In this document: positions 54,322 through 63,123 of the stretch, in pieces
How the letters are laid out: every line of letters starts with the position of its first letter
Numbering within the stretch: the first letter of the stretch is position 1
From: Marinobacter salarius
Lineage (GTDB): Bacteria; Pseudomonadota; Gammaproteobacteria; Pseudomonadales; Oleiphilaceae
DNA: 64,000 bases
Assembly (NCBI RefSeq): GCF_032922745.1
Contig: NZ_CP136693.1
Location: 3,224,001-3,288,000, forward strand
Direction of reading: 5' to 3'
The notes under the pieces: model-generated
Databases searched by the model: none
What the model saw: the letters and a program-made list of their open reading frames with translations, nothing else
What the model was told of the DNA's origin: nothing
Made by a program: the position numbers and the translations under genes

Positions 54322-54649
54322 TCACGCTTGCTCAAGATGCCCTGCTCATTCACTTGTCCGCTCTTATGCCACGGATTGAAGCGGATAATATTTTGGGTTT
54401 AATTTGGATATTTTTTGGGTGAGAAAATCAACTAAATGCGAGCATAGTAATTTGTTGATTTTAAAGGGTAAAAATGGAGGCGCGGGTCTCTGCCTTTCAG
54501 ATGTACCACAGAATAACACGCTGTACCAAAAACCCTTGTTTATCCTGAGCTTTTCCTAATCCCTTGTAACAGACTGTAGTATACAGTAGCATCCAGATTC
54601 AAGTTCTTTGTTGTTTTTATGTTGGATCAACTTCTGGAGCTACAGGCCA
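54322..54649. promoter_or_regulatory. Intergenic region before the satellite integrase: palindrome and att-like tract
   Basis: This AT-rich gap of 328 bp has no gene. A perfect inverted repeat ACTGTA-GTA-TACAGT lies at 54573-54587, 63 bp before the integrase start, and could be an operator. TGGAGGCGCGGGTCTC at 54475-54490 reads on the minus strand like the acceptor-end CCCGCGCCTCCA of some tRNA genes, so it may be an attachment-site remnant marking the left edge of the right-hand element. The partner att site is not in the window. Confidence 0.35.
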
Positions 54650-55969
54650 GTGCCAAAAAAATCGAAGCCACTTTCCGCCAAGCAGGTGGAGCATCTAAAA
54701 ACGCCTGGGCTGCATAATGTAGGCGGAGCTGATGGACTCTATCTCAAGGTCTCAGACACTGGCGCCCGCGCCTGGGTGTTCAGATACGCGACCCCCGAAG
54801 TACGAATATCGAAAACCGGCAAACCATTCCGGGCTCGCCGTGATTTGGGATTGGGCGGATACCCGGATATCGGATTGGCCGAAGCCAGACAGGCTGCCCG
54901 CGAATATCGGAACCGGATCAAAAATTATGGTGAAGACCCTGCCGAACAACGACGAACGGCAAAGAGAGAATGGGCTGACAGTCTCCGCAAGAATGTGACT
55001 TTCGAGCAGGCCGCCCGCCAGGCTTTCGCAAAAAAGGCGCCGGAATTCCGGAGCAAGAAACACCGGGACCAGTGGATCAGTAGACTTGAGCATTACGCTT
55101 TTCCAAAGCTTGGGCACCTGCCAGTGGCCGAAATCGACGTTAACCACGTTCTCGATATCCTCCGCCCCATCTGGCACACCAAAACGGAAACAGCGACACG
55201 AGTGCGCCAGAGGGTTGAATCAGTTTTAACCTGGGCAAAGGTTTCAGGCCTTCGAGAAGGTGACAACCCTGCCGAGTGGAAAGGAAACCTTAAGGAACTG
55301 CTGCCAGATCCCAACAAGCTGAAGAAGCCGCAACACTTCCCTGCTCTGCCCTATAAACGGATTCCCGATTTCTTTACCGCGGTTCGTGCCCGAGATGGGT
55401 TTTCCGCTCGTGCACTCGAGTTCGTCATTCTCACCGCTGCCAGATCCGGTGAAGTGCGCGGGGCCACCTGGGATGAAATCGACCTGAAAGCGGCCACCTG
55501 GAAGATACCAGCCGACCGAATGAAGAACGCGAAAGCGCATACCGTTCCACTGACCGGGACCGCTGTTGAGCTGCTGAAAGCACTGCCGAAACTTGAAGGC
55601 AATAACTATGTGTTCCCTGCCATCCGGGGAGGACAAATGTCTGACATGTCACTGACCCAAATGGTCCGCCGGATGAACAACGACAACGAAAAGCCATGGA
55701 TCGATCCAGCGACCGGGCGAAACATCACTGTTCACGGGTTGCGAAGCACCTTCAAAGATTGGTGCCGGGAAAGGACCGCCTACGCAGATGAGGTCAGCGA
55801 ATTGCAGCTTGCACATATCAACGACGACAAAACCCGCGCCGCCTATGCCCGCTCAGAGCTGATTGATAAGCGCCGGCTGCTTATGGCGGATTGGGAGAAG
55901 TTCTGCCTGTACGGAGAGATCGAAACGAACACCGGCAAGGTGATATCGATTGGCGAGGGGAAGAACTAA
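54650..55969 (+). CDS. P4-type tyrosine integrase (DUF4102 arm-binding domain)
   Basis: This protein has 439 residues from GTG 54650 (GGAG upstream), beginning VPKKSKPLSAKQVEHLKTPG, as P4-like integrases do; the frame is open back to 54608. It has an arm-binding DUF4102 domain (about 1-95), a core-binding domain (110-200), and a catalytic domain with TAARSGEVRGATWDE (Arg), HTVPLTG, HGLRSTFKDWCRE (His-x-x-Arg) and QLAHINDDKTRAAYAR (His, nucleophile Tyr). All catalytic residues are present. It begins the right-hand satellite-like element. Confidence 0.93.
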   Translation: MPKKSKPLSAKQVEHLKTPGLHNVGGADGLYLKVSDTGARAWVFRYATPEVRISKTGKPFRARRDLGLGGYPDIGLAEARQAAREYRNRIKNYGEDPAEQRRTAKREWADSLRKNVTFEQAARQAFAKKAPEFRSKKHRDQWISRLEHYAFPKLGHLPVAEIDVNHVLDILRPIWHTKTETATRVRQRVESVLTWAKVSGLREGDNPAEWKGNLKELLPDPNKLKKPQHFPALPYKRIPDFFTAVRARDGFSARALEFVILTAARSGEVRGATWDEIDLKAATWKIPADRMKNAKAHTVPLTGTAVELLKALPKLEGNNYVFPAIRGGQMSDMSLTQMVRRMNNDNEKPWIDPATGRNITVHGLRSTFKDWCRERTAYADEVSELQLAHINDDKTRAAYARSELIDKRRLLMADWEKFCLYGEIETNTGKVISIGEGKN

Positions 55970-55972
55970 ATC

Positions 55973-56980
55973 ATGGCGAGGCTCAAGCAGAAAGAATGGA
56001 TGACCCTCAAGCAGGCCGCGCAGTATCTTAAGGATGTGGCGGATGAGGCATCGATCACAGAGCTAGACTTAATCCAATATGCAATCGAAGGAAATTTAGT
56101 TCTCTCGCTGCATTGCTTCAGCTACACGCTGCCTGCAATGCCTGGCAGATTAGTCCCTCCGTCCGAGGGTGCAGTCACGCTATGCAGAACCTCTGAGGTG
56201 GTGCAATTTTGCGACGTAGAAACCCGTCAAGTATTGAACACTGGTAATACGCATCATCTGCGGAATGTTGACCTCCCTTCTAATATACAGGACGCCGCTC
56301 GGGCCATATTGCTCGGCCGTGAATTGACGGCAGACAACCAGAGCGCACTGGATGAAATCAACAAACTATTCCCAGATAAGCTGCAAGGTGATTGGTCCTT
56401 TGACTTTGTGGGAACTCGATTTCCTTGGCTTCGTTCGGAGGTTATTTTTGAGCCCTCGGAGCCAGAAACAATTATTTCAAATACCTGGGATATTGCGAGC
56501 TTTGGCCACGGAAAATTTATGCTTGAGATGACCTGGCAACGAGCGCAAGACAATTTAGAAGAGAATATCACCTCGCTGGAAGCATTCCTTGATGGGACGC
56601 TGTATCTCATACACAAGGACGGCGTGCACTGCGCCGAGGTTCACGATGCCGCACGGGCAATTTCGGATGATTGCACTCTATGCGTCAGGCCAGAGAACTT
56701 GGAAAGCCTCTTTGAGGAAGCGCCATCAGAGGCCGAGAGTTCATATTCCAGGCCGCCGTCAATATCGGAATTGCAAAAAGAAGCAATCCTGGCAACGCTC
56801 AAAAACCATTTAAACCTCGATCCGCTGAACTTGCCGTTTCGGAAGTCGGGGCGTAATCCCGGGCCCAAAGCCGAGTGTTGGAGTATTTTAAAATCGAACA
56901 AAAAGTTATTCACCTATGAATCCTTTAAGACTGCCTGGAAAAATATGAGGGCAGCTGGAGAAATAAAAGGGGGCAATTAA
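55973..56980 (+). CDS. Unknown protein following the integrase
   Basis: This 335-residue protein starts 3 bp after the integrase stop. The N-terminus (WMTLKQAAQYLKDVADEASITELDLIQYAIEGNLVLS) resembles a winged HTH used in phage and satellite proteins. The C-terminal segment (FRKSGRNPGPKAECW...FTYESFKTAWKNMRAAGEIK) looks like a second small DNA-binding helical unit. Proteins of this type commonly follow P4-like integrases, but the function is not known to me. The gene is more AT-rich than its neighbours. Confidence 0.7.
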   Translation: MARLKQKEWMTLKQAAQYLKDVADEASITELDLIQYAIEGNLVLSLHCFSYTLPAMPGRLVPPSEGAVTLCRTSEVVQFCDVETRQVLNTGNTHHLRNVDLPSNIQDAARAILLGRELTADNQSALDEINKLFPDKLQGDWSFDFVGTRFPWLRSEVIFEPSEPETIISNTWDIASFGHGKFMLEMTWQRAQDNLEENITSLEAFLDGTLYLIHKDGVHCAEVHDAARAISDDCTLCVRPENLESLFEEAPSEAESSYSRPPSISELQKEAILATLKNHLNLDPLNLPFRKSGRNPGPKAECWSILKSNKKLFTYESFKTAWKNMRAAGEIKGGN

Positions 56981-57080
56981 TGTGGGGAAGTTTCCCCCAT
57001 TACCCATATTGAAAGCACCCACATAATCCCCCTGACACTGCTCATGCGTTCAACAACCCCTGTATCAGGAAGGTTTAACC

Positions 57081-57272
57081 ATGAGCAAGCAATCCCTCCG
57101 CTATGTATCGGATAAGCAACTATCCGAACGCCTTGAAGTAAGCCGCCAGACAGTTTGGCGCTGGGTCAGAGAAGGCAACCTGCCATCCCCAATAAAGCTG
57201 GGCTCAAATTGCACCCGCTGGAAACTCTCAGACATTGAGAACTGGGAAGCCAGCAAGGTAGGTGCAGCATGA
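57081..57272 (+). CDS. AlpA-like phage/satellite transcriptional regulator
   Basis: This 63-residue HTH protein of the AlpA/excisionase family reads LRYVSDKQLSERLEVSRQTVWRWVREGNLPSPIKLGSNCTRWKLSDIENW. In P4-like satellites AlpA-type proteins activate excision and replication genes. AGGAAGG lies 8 nt before the ATG. The stop overlaps the next gene by 4 bp. Confidence 0.88.
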   Translation: MSKQSLRYVSDKQLSERLEVSRQTVWRWVREGNLPSPIKLGSNCTRWKLSDIENWEASKVGAA

Positions 57273-57487
57273 GAGCACCCCAGCCACAGAAGCGCAGCCC
57301 CGGCTGGTTCTTCCGCAACAACCATCAGTTTCTCGCCCTCAGCCAGGTTCCCCAGGCGCTCAACGTAACCGCTTCTGAAATCACCGATGCCGTGTCACGC
57401 GGAGAAATTCAGATCGAGAGGATAAACGGCTGCAAGGCCGTGGCACTGGATGAGCTGTTTCGGTACATCGAAAAGAAGGCGGGCTGA
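57269..57487 (+). CDS. Small DNA-binding-like protein, satellite gene
   Basis: This 72-residue protein is coupled to the AlpA-like gene by an ATGA overlap and is followed 2 bp later by the primase-like gene. The fragment FLALSQVPQALNVTASEITDAVSRGEIQIERINGCKAVALDEL has a HTH-like pattern. No family assignment is attempted. Confidence 0.7.
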   Translation: MRAPQPQKRSPGWFFRNNHQFLALSQVPQALNVTASEITDAVSRGEIQIERINGCKAVALDELFRYIEKKAG

Positions 57488-57489
57488 AT

Positions 57490-58563
57490 ATGGTCGATCA
57501 GAGAGAGGCCCCCGCTGGCAGCGATCCAGTCGAGGGCCCAAGGCTACACCGTGAACAACCAGAGCCAGAATACCTTACTGCTGGTCAAAAAGTAATCCAT
57601 CCATATGCCGGGAAAAAGAAAGGCCCGCGGGCAGATCGTCCAACTGACGGATATTCACAACGACTGGACGCTATCCGTGCCGGCCTGCTTGAGGCAGGTA
57701 TCCAGCCGGCAAACATGGACGCCCTCCTATCAAGCCTACCTGATGCCGAAAGCAAGCCGTTTCGGTTTCGCACCGCTAATAAACACAACAGCAAAAACGG
57801 CTATCTGATTGCCTACTTTGACCGTGGCCTGCCTGCTGTCGTAATTGCGGGAGACTGGGCTACCGGCGCAGAAATGAAATGGATAGCCGGCAGTGCTGAC
57901 ACCATGACCCCAGCTGAACGGCGAGAGCTTAAACGCCGGATGGCAGAAGTCAGAAAGGCCAGAGAGGAAGAGCAGGCTGAGCAATGGGAAGCCAGAGCGG
58001 CCGCAGCCGCCAGCCGCTGGCATTCCTGCAACCAGGCAGCCCCCGAGCACCCCTATCTGATCCGGAAACGCATACAGCCCCATAGGGCGCGCCAACAAGG
58101 TAGAGAGCTTGTCTTGCTGTTGGTGGATTTCAACGGCAAGGCCTGGAGTCTGCAGACCATAGGCGAGGCCGGGAATAAACGCCTGATGGCCGGTGGCAAA
58201 AAGACCGGCAATTTCATTGTCGTTAATGGCCCCGAATACCCTTCCCGCGTGCTGATCTGTGAAGGCTGGTCCACTGGCTGCACTCTGGCAGAGATTGATC
58301 CTGCCGCTCTAGTTCTGGCTGCCGTGGATTGCGGGAACCTCAAGGCCGTGGCAACCGGCGCCCGCAACCGCTGGCCTGATGCCGACCTGATTATCTGCGG
58401 AGATGATGACCGCAAAACCCCGGGCAACCCGGGAGCAACTGCCGCCCGCTCTGCAGCGCTCGCTGCCGGTGCGCGCTTCGCTCTGCCCGAGTGGCCCGCA
58501 ACCGCTCCCCTGGACCTATCCGACTTCAACGATCTCGCAAACTGGCGGAAGGGGGCAGCATGA
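57490..58563 (+). CDS. Toprim-domain primase-like protein
   Basis: This is a 357-residue protein. The C-terminal half is a Toprim domain of the plasmid/phage primase type: VLICEGWSTGCTLAEI (conserved Glu) and DADLIICGDDDRKTPGNPGATAA (DxD-like acidic cluster). The N-terminal zinc finger usual in primases is not visible, so it probably works with the DUF927 ATPase encoded next, as in P4-like replication modules. The stop overlaps that gene's start (ATGA at 58560). Confidence 0.85.
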   Translation: MVDQREAPAGSDPVEGPRLHREQPEPEYLTAGQKVIHPYAGKKKGPRADRPTDGYSQRLDAIRAGLLEAGIQPANMDALLSSLPDAESKPFRFRTANKHNSKNGYLIAYFDRGLPAVVIAGDWATGAEMKWIAGSADTMTPAERRELKRRMAEVRKAREEEQAEQWEARAAAAASRWHSCNQAAPEHPYLIRKRIQPHRARQQGRELVLLLVDFNGKAWSLQTIGEAGNKRLMAGGKKTGNFIVVNGPEYPSRVLICEGWSTGCTLAEIDPAALVLAAVDCGNLKAVATGARNRWPDADLIICGDDDRKTPGNPGATAARSAALAAGARFALPEWPATAPLDLSDFNDLANWRKGAA

Positions 58564-60446
58564 GCAAAAACAACACGGCAACAGAGTTTTCAGAGGTAAC
58601 CGAGGTAACCGGGGTAACCTCCCTGTCTCCCAAGGCTTCTGGCGGTAACCCCGCTGAAAATCCTGAGGTAACTGAGGTAACTATTACCCCGGAAAACCCG
58701 CTGACAACGCCCCCTAAGGACCCGCAGGAACCAGAGATAAACCGCCCCTGCTTTATGACCCACAACGATTGGTTCGCCGTGAACGGTGAGAGGCATAGGC
58801 CGGGTCTGTACTGGCACAGCTGGAACAAAGCCTATGGTGATAATGAACCGGAACCCGTGGACACATGGGTAAGCAGCCCCATTCATGCAATCGCACTCAC
58901 ACAGGACGAGCACGGAAGCAATCACGGCCTACTTCTGCGGTTTTGCGATCCGTCCGGCAAGTGGAAGGAATGGGCCGCACCTTTGCACCTGCTCAAAGGC
59001 AGCGGGGAAGAATTGCGGGGAGAGCTGCTCAGCAATGGGCTCAGATATAACCTTCAAGCTCAGCGGTTGCTACTGCAATGGATGATGAGCCAATACCCGA
59101 AGCGCTGGATCATTGCGGCAACTACTACCGGCTGGAGCCCTCAGGCTGATGCCTTTGTTCTTCCTGGCGGAACGATCGGAAACACAGAAATTCGTTTCCA
59201 GTCGGAGCACGCCGCCCACGATGCCTATATGCAGCGCGGCACCCTGGAAGGCTGGCGAGAAAACGTATCAAAACGATGCGAGGGAAATCTACTCCTAGTT
59301 TTGGCGGTATCGGTCGCCGTTACCGGACCCTTGATTCTTAAGGCGCGCCAGCAGCACACCGGTGGCGCCGGCCTTCACTGTAAAGGGGATTCATCCAAGG
59401 GCAAGACAACCTTGCTCCAAGTCGCTGCCAGTGTCTGGGGAGGGCCTGATTTTGTTTCCTCCTGGCGAGGAACAGGAAATGGCCAGGAAGCTACATTCGC
59501 AGCCAGAAACGACACTTTCCATGCGCTCGATGAAATCAGCGAGAGCAATTCGAAAGAAATCGGCTCGATTGTCTATGCCCTGGCAAATGGGCACGGGAAA
59601 CAGAGGGCGGCCCGAACAGGCGGTGCCCGACTATCTGCCCGCTGGCGGATCATGGCCCTCTCCAGTGGTGAACGAAGCCTCTCTGCTCACATGAGTGAGT
59701 CAGGACAGCGGGTGAAAGCTGGCCAGGAAGCCCGTCTGCTCGATATTCCTGGAACCAATCGGCGCCACGGCGCTTTCGATGAACTCCACGGCTTTGGGAA
59801 TGGCAGCCAGTTCTCAAACGCGCTCAAGGAAAGTACCAGTAAGGACTACGGTCTTGCGGGCCCTGAATTCGTGGCTCGACTTGTCGACGATGAGGACGAC
59901 TTGCCTGGCCTCTACGCAAAGACATGCAACCTGCCCGGCTTCACTGGCTCCGATGGTGTTGAATCACGCGCCGGTGGAATCTTTGCTCTGATTGCGATGG
60001 CCGGAGAAAAGGCAACCGAATACCAGATTACAGGATGGGCAGAGGGTGAAGCGCTCAATGCAGCGATGTGGGCCTTCAATGAGTGGCGATCCTTCCGGGG
60101 CCAGGGCAGCACAGAACACCGGCAGATTCTGAACGGGATACGCGACTTTATCGCCAGGCATGGCGACAGCCGTTTTTCAGAACGTAGGCCGAGCACGGAT
60201 AGCGCCCCGCCCGTCAGAGATCGTGCCGGTTACTGGGAAGAGTCCGATGATGGTCGAATCTATTACTTCAACGGTCCAGGCCTGCAGGAAGCTGGCAACG
60301 GGCATGATATGCCGCGAATTCTGGAAGCCGTGGAATCCGCTGGCTGGATCGTGGAGCGGGACGGCAGAAAACGCTCAAAACGCAAAAAGGTCTCTGGCCA
60401 AGTTGTCGCGCTCTACGCACTTCGCCCGGAGGATCCAGAGTCATGA
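58560..60446 (+). CDS. DUF927 helicase/ATPase of satellite replication module
   Basis: This protein has 628 residues from ATG 58560; the frame is open further upstream, inside the primase gene. It has an N-terminal low-complexity EVTEVTGVTS-type stretch encoded by GGTAACC repeats. The DUF927 ATPase core shows HTGGAGLHCKGDSSKGKTTL (Walker A) and FHALDEISESNSKEIG (Walker B), followed by RWRIMALSSGERSLSAHM. DUF927 proteins act with primase-like partners in replication of integrative elements. It overlaps the following gene by 4 bp. Confidence 0.85.
   Translation: MSKNNTATEFSEVTEVTGVTSLSPKASGGNPAENPEVTEVTITPENPLTTPPKDPQEPEINRPCFMTHNDWFAVNGERHRPGLYWHSWNKAYGDNEPEPVDTWVSSPIHAIALTQDEHGSNHGLLLRFCDPSGKWKEWAAPLHLLKGSGEELRGELLSNGLRYNLQAQRLLLQWMMSQYPKRWIIAATTTGWSPQADAFVLPGGTIGNTEIRFQSEHAAHDAYMQRGTLEGWRENVSKRCEGNLLLVLAVSVAVTGPLILKARQQHTGGAGLHCKGDSSKGKTTLLQVAASVWGGPDFVSSWRGTGNGQEATFAARNDTFHALDEISESNSKEIGSIVYALANGHGKQRAARTGGARLSARWRIMALSSGERSLSAHMSESGQRVKAGQEARLLDIPGTNRRHGAFDELHGFGNGSQFSNALKESTSKDYGLAGPEFVARLVDDEDDLPGLYAKTCNLPGFTGSDGVESRAGGIFALIAMAGEKATEYQITGWAEGEALNAAMWAFNEWRSFRGQGSTEHRQILNGIRDFIARHGDSRFSERRPSTDSAPPVRDRAGYWEESDDGRIYYFNGPGLQEAGNGHDMPRILEAVESAGWIVERDGRKRSKRKKVSGQVVALYALRPEDPES
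58593..58682 (+). repeat. Six 9-bp repeats (GAGGTAACC-like) in the 5' end of the DUF927 gene
   Basis: Copies start at 58593, 58602, 58611, 58642, 58665 and 58674, two of them as adjacent triplet or pair runs. They encode Glu-Val-Thr repeats. Related units, mostly in the opposite orientation (GGTTACCCC), recur at 60484-60575 in the next gene, so the two clusters flank the DUF927 gene. Confidence 0.75.
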
Positions 60447-60931
60447 GTTATGCCGACCTCCTGAAATCATTCGCGGTGCCCACGGTTACCCCGGTTACCC
60501 ACAGCTCAGGCTCTGAGGTAACCAAAAAAAGTCTCGTAAATCAATCGAGTAACCCGAGTTACCCCAGTTACCCCGAAAAACCTACAAGGTCAGCGAATAA
60601 AACCAAGACGGCAAAAGCTGATGCTTTGCTGCTGGAGATAGCGCTGACCCTCGAGTTCAGCCTCACCCGCTTGCGGGCCCTGCTGTCTGATGACAGGCCA
60701 GAGCCTGCCAGATCGCCGGAGAACCGCCCGAGGCACGTTGATCTGATGAAGGCATGGAAGCCTGCCCATGACGCACTGATAAACCACCTGATGGCCTGCC
60801 CTACCTGTTATGCACCACTGAGCCGGTATTGCCCGGAAGGATCAGGACTTCGCCAGGCCTATGTGGGCGCCTGCCCTTCAATAGCACCGCCCAGAATTCG
60901 CAACCCTTCAATCCACAACCGCCGGAGGTGA
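60443..60931 (+). CDS. Unknown satellite protein with Cys-rich C-terminus
   Basis: This 162-residue protein overlaps the DUF927 gene by 4 bp. The N-terminal 60 residues are low complexity (VTPVTHSS, SYPSYPEK) owing to the GGTTACC repeats in the DNA. The C-terminal part (INHLMACPTCYAPLSRYCPEG...VGACPS) has four Cys that could bind zinc. No family recognised. Confidence 0.65.
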   Translation: MSYADLLKSFAVPTVTPVTHSSGSEVTKKSLVNQSSNPSYPSYPEKPTRSANKTKTAKADALLLEIALTLEFSLTRLRALLSDDRPEPARSPENRPRHVDLMKAWKPAHDALINHLMACPTCYAPLSRYCPEGSGLRQAYVGACPSIAPPRIRNPSIHNRRR

Positions 60932-61041
60932 TAAACCCCTGAACCAAGCAATGAAAACCGCCTGATGCCCTAACCGGCATGGGCGCAAAACCCTGAAACC
61001 ATGAATCGAGAGCGCCACACCCAGCGCCAGGAGAACACCGA

Positions 61042-62055
61042 ATGAACATCAAGCAAATGATCAAGAAAGCCATGAATTTGAACACCGCTTACAGTCTGGC
61101 AGCCCGAACAAGCGAGCTTCAGAGACTCATCGAAGAAAAGGGGCCGGAACTGAGTCAGCGGCAAAGCGAGCTGACCCAGATCAACAACAGGATTGGCTAC
61201 ATCCAGAACGAGCTCGATAAAGAAGACGCTCCCAAGGTAGCCGGTGAAGTCCGTTATGGCCGGATGACCAAGCAGGAAAGGCTGCAGAAAGATGCTGCAC
61301 TTCGGGAACTGGATAAAGATAGGCAGGCAGCTGAAGTCATCTTCGCACCCCTGCAGAAAGAAATGGACGACATGACTGCAGAGCTCAACAAGCTGCAAAC
61401 CAATCCACCGAAGGCAGAGCTTCAGGATCTGGTCATTGCTAAACGGGAACTGGAGGGACTGGAAGGACAGATCCGCCAGCTTGAAGAAGCCGCTGAGCGG
61501 GCCTCAAAAAGTCCAATGGAAGACCAGATCTCCGAGCTGAGGGAAAAGATTGATCTGCTCTCAGCTGACCGCGACATGATGGCCGCTGATGCGGATATGG
61601 GAAAGGCCACACCGGCAGACCTGAAGAAGGTGACCACGGATCTCAACAAGCTGAAAAAACTGCTTGAGGATCTGGAGGAAACGGCGAACCTCTCAGAATC
61701 CACTCAACGCGGTTACCAACGTCACCTGGACAGCCTCAAGGATCAACACGCCGATGCTGAGCGCGGTTATCGGACAATGATCAGCCTTTACGCCCGGGGC
61801 ATCTATCAGGACGGTCTGGATCAGCTCAGGGAAGCAGCTGGCAGGATGGAACGCGCCATTGCCGACATCACCACTGCATCGAACCTTGCTGCTCAACAGG
61901 GCGATGGTGAAAGCCTGGCCAGCTCTCACATCCAGTTGACGATCAACGCGGATGGAATTAATGAATTCGAGAGGGTCAGCATCGAGGCCGGTGCCGAACT
62001 GGTGAGCGAACGCATCGACCAGATTATGAACGGCATTCAGGATCAGGCTGCATAA
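61042..62055 (+). CDS. Coiled-coil protein, satellite gene
   Basis: This 337-residue, highly charged protein has long heptad-rich helices from about residue 20 to 240 (for example SELQRLIEEKGPELSQRQSELTQ at the front) and a shorter helical tail. AGGAG precedes the ATG by 8 nt. It resembles phage scaffolding or structural rods in composition only; function unknown. Confidence 0.7.
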   Translation: MNIKQMIKKAMNLNTAYSLAARTSELQRLIEEKGPELSQRQSELTQINNRIGYIQNELDKEDAPKVAGEVRYGRMTKQERLQKDAALRELDKDRQAAEVIFAPLQKEMDDMTAELNKLQTNPPKAELQDLVIAKRELEGLEGQIRQLEEAAERASKSPMEDQISELREKIDLLSADRDMMAADADMGKATPADLKKVTTDLNKLKKLLEDLEETANLSESTQRGYQRHLDSLKDQHADAERGYRTMISLYARGIYQDGLDQLREAAGRMERAIADITTASNLAAQQGDGESLASSHIQLTINADGINEFERVSIEAGAELVSERIDQIMNGIQDQAA

Positions 62056-62090
62056 CCGATTTATTCCGAAATCAGGAGGACCGTAATACC

Positions 62091-62126
62091 CACCAGGGCA
62101 GGCGAGAAAATCCCCCTGCCTTGGTG
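62091..62126 (+). terminator. Hairpin after the coiled-coil gene
   Basis: CACCAGGGCAGG pairs with CCTGCCTTGGTG (12 positions, one G-U) across a 12-nt loop, 36 bp after the preceding stop. No T-run follows, so it may be an RNA-stabilising or processing element rather than a strong terminator. Confidence 0.4.
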
Positions 62127-62180
62127 CTCAAATCGGCGGCCTCTCCACTGCACCACCAAACTACCGAGAGCGACAGAACC

Positions 62181-62414
62181 ATGAATATGAACCAGTTTAC
62201 CGAAAGTCACCCAGGCCACCCGCTGAGTAATGCCTATGGCCTGATGAGCGGATCTCAAACCAACGCTGAGAAGAGAGATTTCTTCCTGATGGCCAGAGCG
62301 ATGATCCAATTGCTGAAATACCAGGGCCAGCTGACCGAAAGCGAGGCGGCCAGCCTTTTCGATGATATTGATTGCCAGGCTGCAGGCGGTAGATCCACTA
62401 GAAGCTTGCAGTGA
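62181..62414 (+). CDS. Small helical protein, satellite gene
   Basis: This is a 77-residue protein from ATG 62181 (MNMNQFTESHPGHPLSNAYG), with a predicted helix pair (KRDFFLMARAMIQLLKYQGQLTESEAASLFDDI). The ribosome site is weak (GAGAG 14 nt upstream). No family recognised. Confidence 0.55.
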   Translation: MNMNQFTESHPGHPLSNAYGLMSGSQTNAEKRDFFLMARAMIQLLKYQGQLTESEAASLFDDIDCQAAGGRSTRSLQ

Positions 62415-62570
62415 CCGTGATCGCCTGAATGGCAGGTTGCTGGTCTGACTCTGAACGAGAGGGGCCAGCGATTTTCTGCAACATGAAGATTGCGAATCCC
62501 GGACACTACCGCCCCCGCATTGCTGGGCTACCGGCCAACAGCCACCACCGCAGGAGATTGAATCAACCAA

Positions 62571-62864
62571 TGCAGCAACTTCAGAAGTTAATTGTTGCCG
62601 AAACTGGCCTTAAAACGGTCTGTCAGCTTTCCGGTGAAATCACTCGAGCAAAGCACCGAAAGCCGCTGACAAGATTTCACGCGTCGGTTGCAGGATCTCA
62701 ACAGAGAATCGGTGGCGCTTGTCTATGTGCGGCAAATCGGGGGGCCCCTGGAGGTCCGGCCAGCCCGCGGGGCCGGAGCAACCACGCGGAAAACGGAAAA
62801 TTTTTGGGCGTGCATGACGCCTCACCAGTTGGGTTTTATTAAGCCCGAAAAATCATACAGTTAA
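62571..62864 (+). pseudogene. Frameshifted small satellite gene
   Basis: ATG 62571 reads MQQLQKLIVAETGLKTVCQL...KPLTRFH and then loses coding character. From about 62685 the next frame reads LQDLNRESVALVYVRQIGGP...TENFWACMTPHQLGFIKPEK to a stop at 62862, with clearly protein-like composition. A single-base deletion around 62680-62690 would explain the break. It may be a true pseudogene, a programmed shift, or a sequencing error. Confidence 0.5.
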
Positions 62865-63123
62865 ATCTGATCGTTCTGGTTATAAAAGGCGCAGGTTGAA
62901 TTGCGGCAACGAAAAGCTCGATGACCTTGCGGGCAGCCTCAATCCAACAGCAGGCATCATGGCAGGCCAAGCCAACAACTCACTTTCTTTCCCCCAAAAA
63001 TCTGGGATTGCCCTTATGATTCAATTGTAAGCAGGTACTGCTACAAATACACCGTTTAATGGCATTTTATGCCTATATATGGTTAAATTACTGTATATTA
63101 AAACAGGGGTGAGGGAGTTCGAG
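62865..63123. other. Non-coding gap before the LexA-like box
   Basis: No gene is seen. The right part is AT-rich (CTATATATGG near 63073) and contains the LexA-like box at 63089-63108. This is the likely promoter of the following run that includes the tail tape measure gene. Confidence 0.5.
63089..63108 (+). promoter_or_regulatory. LexA-like SOS box
   Basis: TACTGTATATTAAAACAGGG matches the gammaproteobacterial LexA pattern CTG-N10-CAG with an AT-rich centre. It lies 15-34 bp before the start codon at 63124, where LexA binding would block transcription or initiation. It suggests DNA-damage induction of the downstream satellite/tail genes. Confidence 0.6.

Noticed and set aside
54573..54587. 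LexA box before the satellite integrase
   Set aside because: CTG and CAG are 7 bp apart, not 10, so it does not fit the gammaproteobacterial SOS box.
62429..62570. Upstream extension of the frameshifted satellite gene
   Set aside because: Residues before ATG 62571 are not protein-like and there is no ribosome site before 62429.
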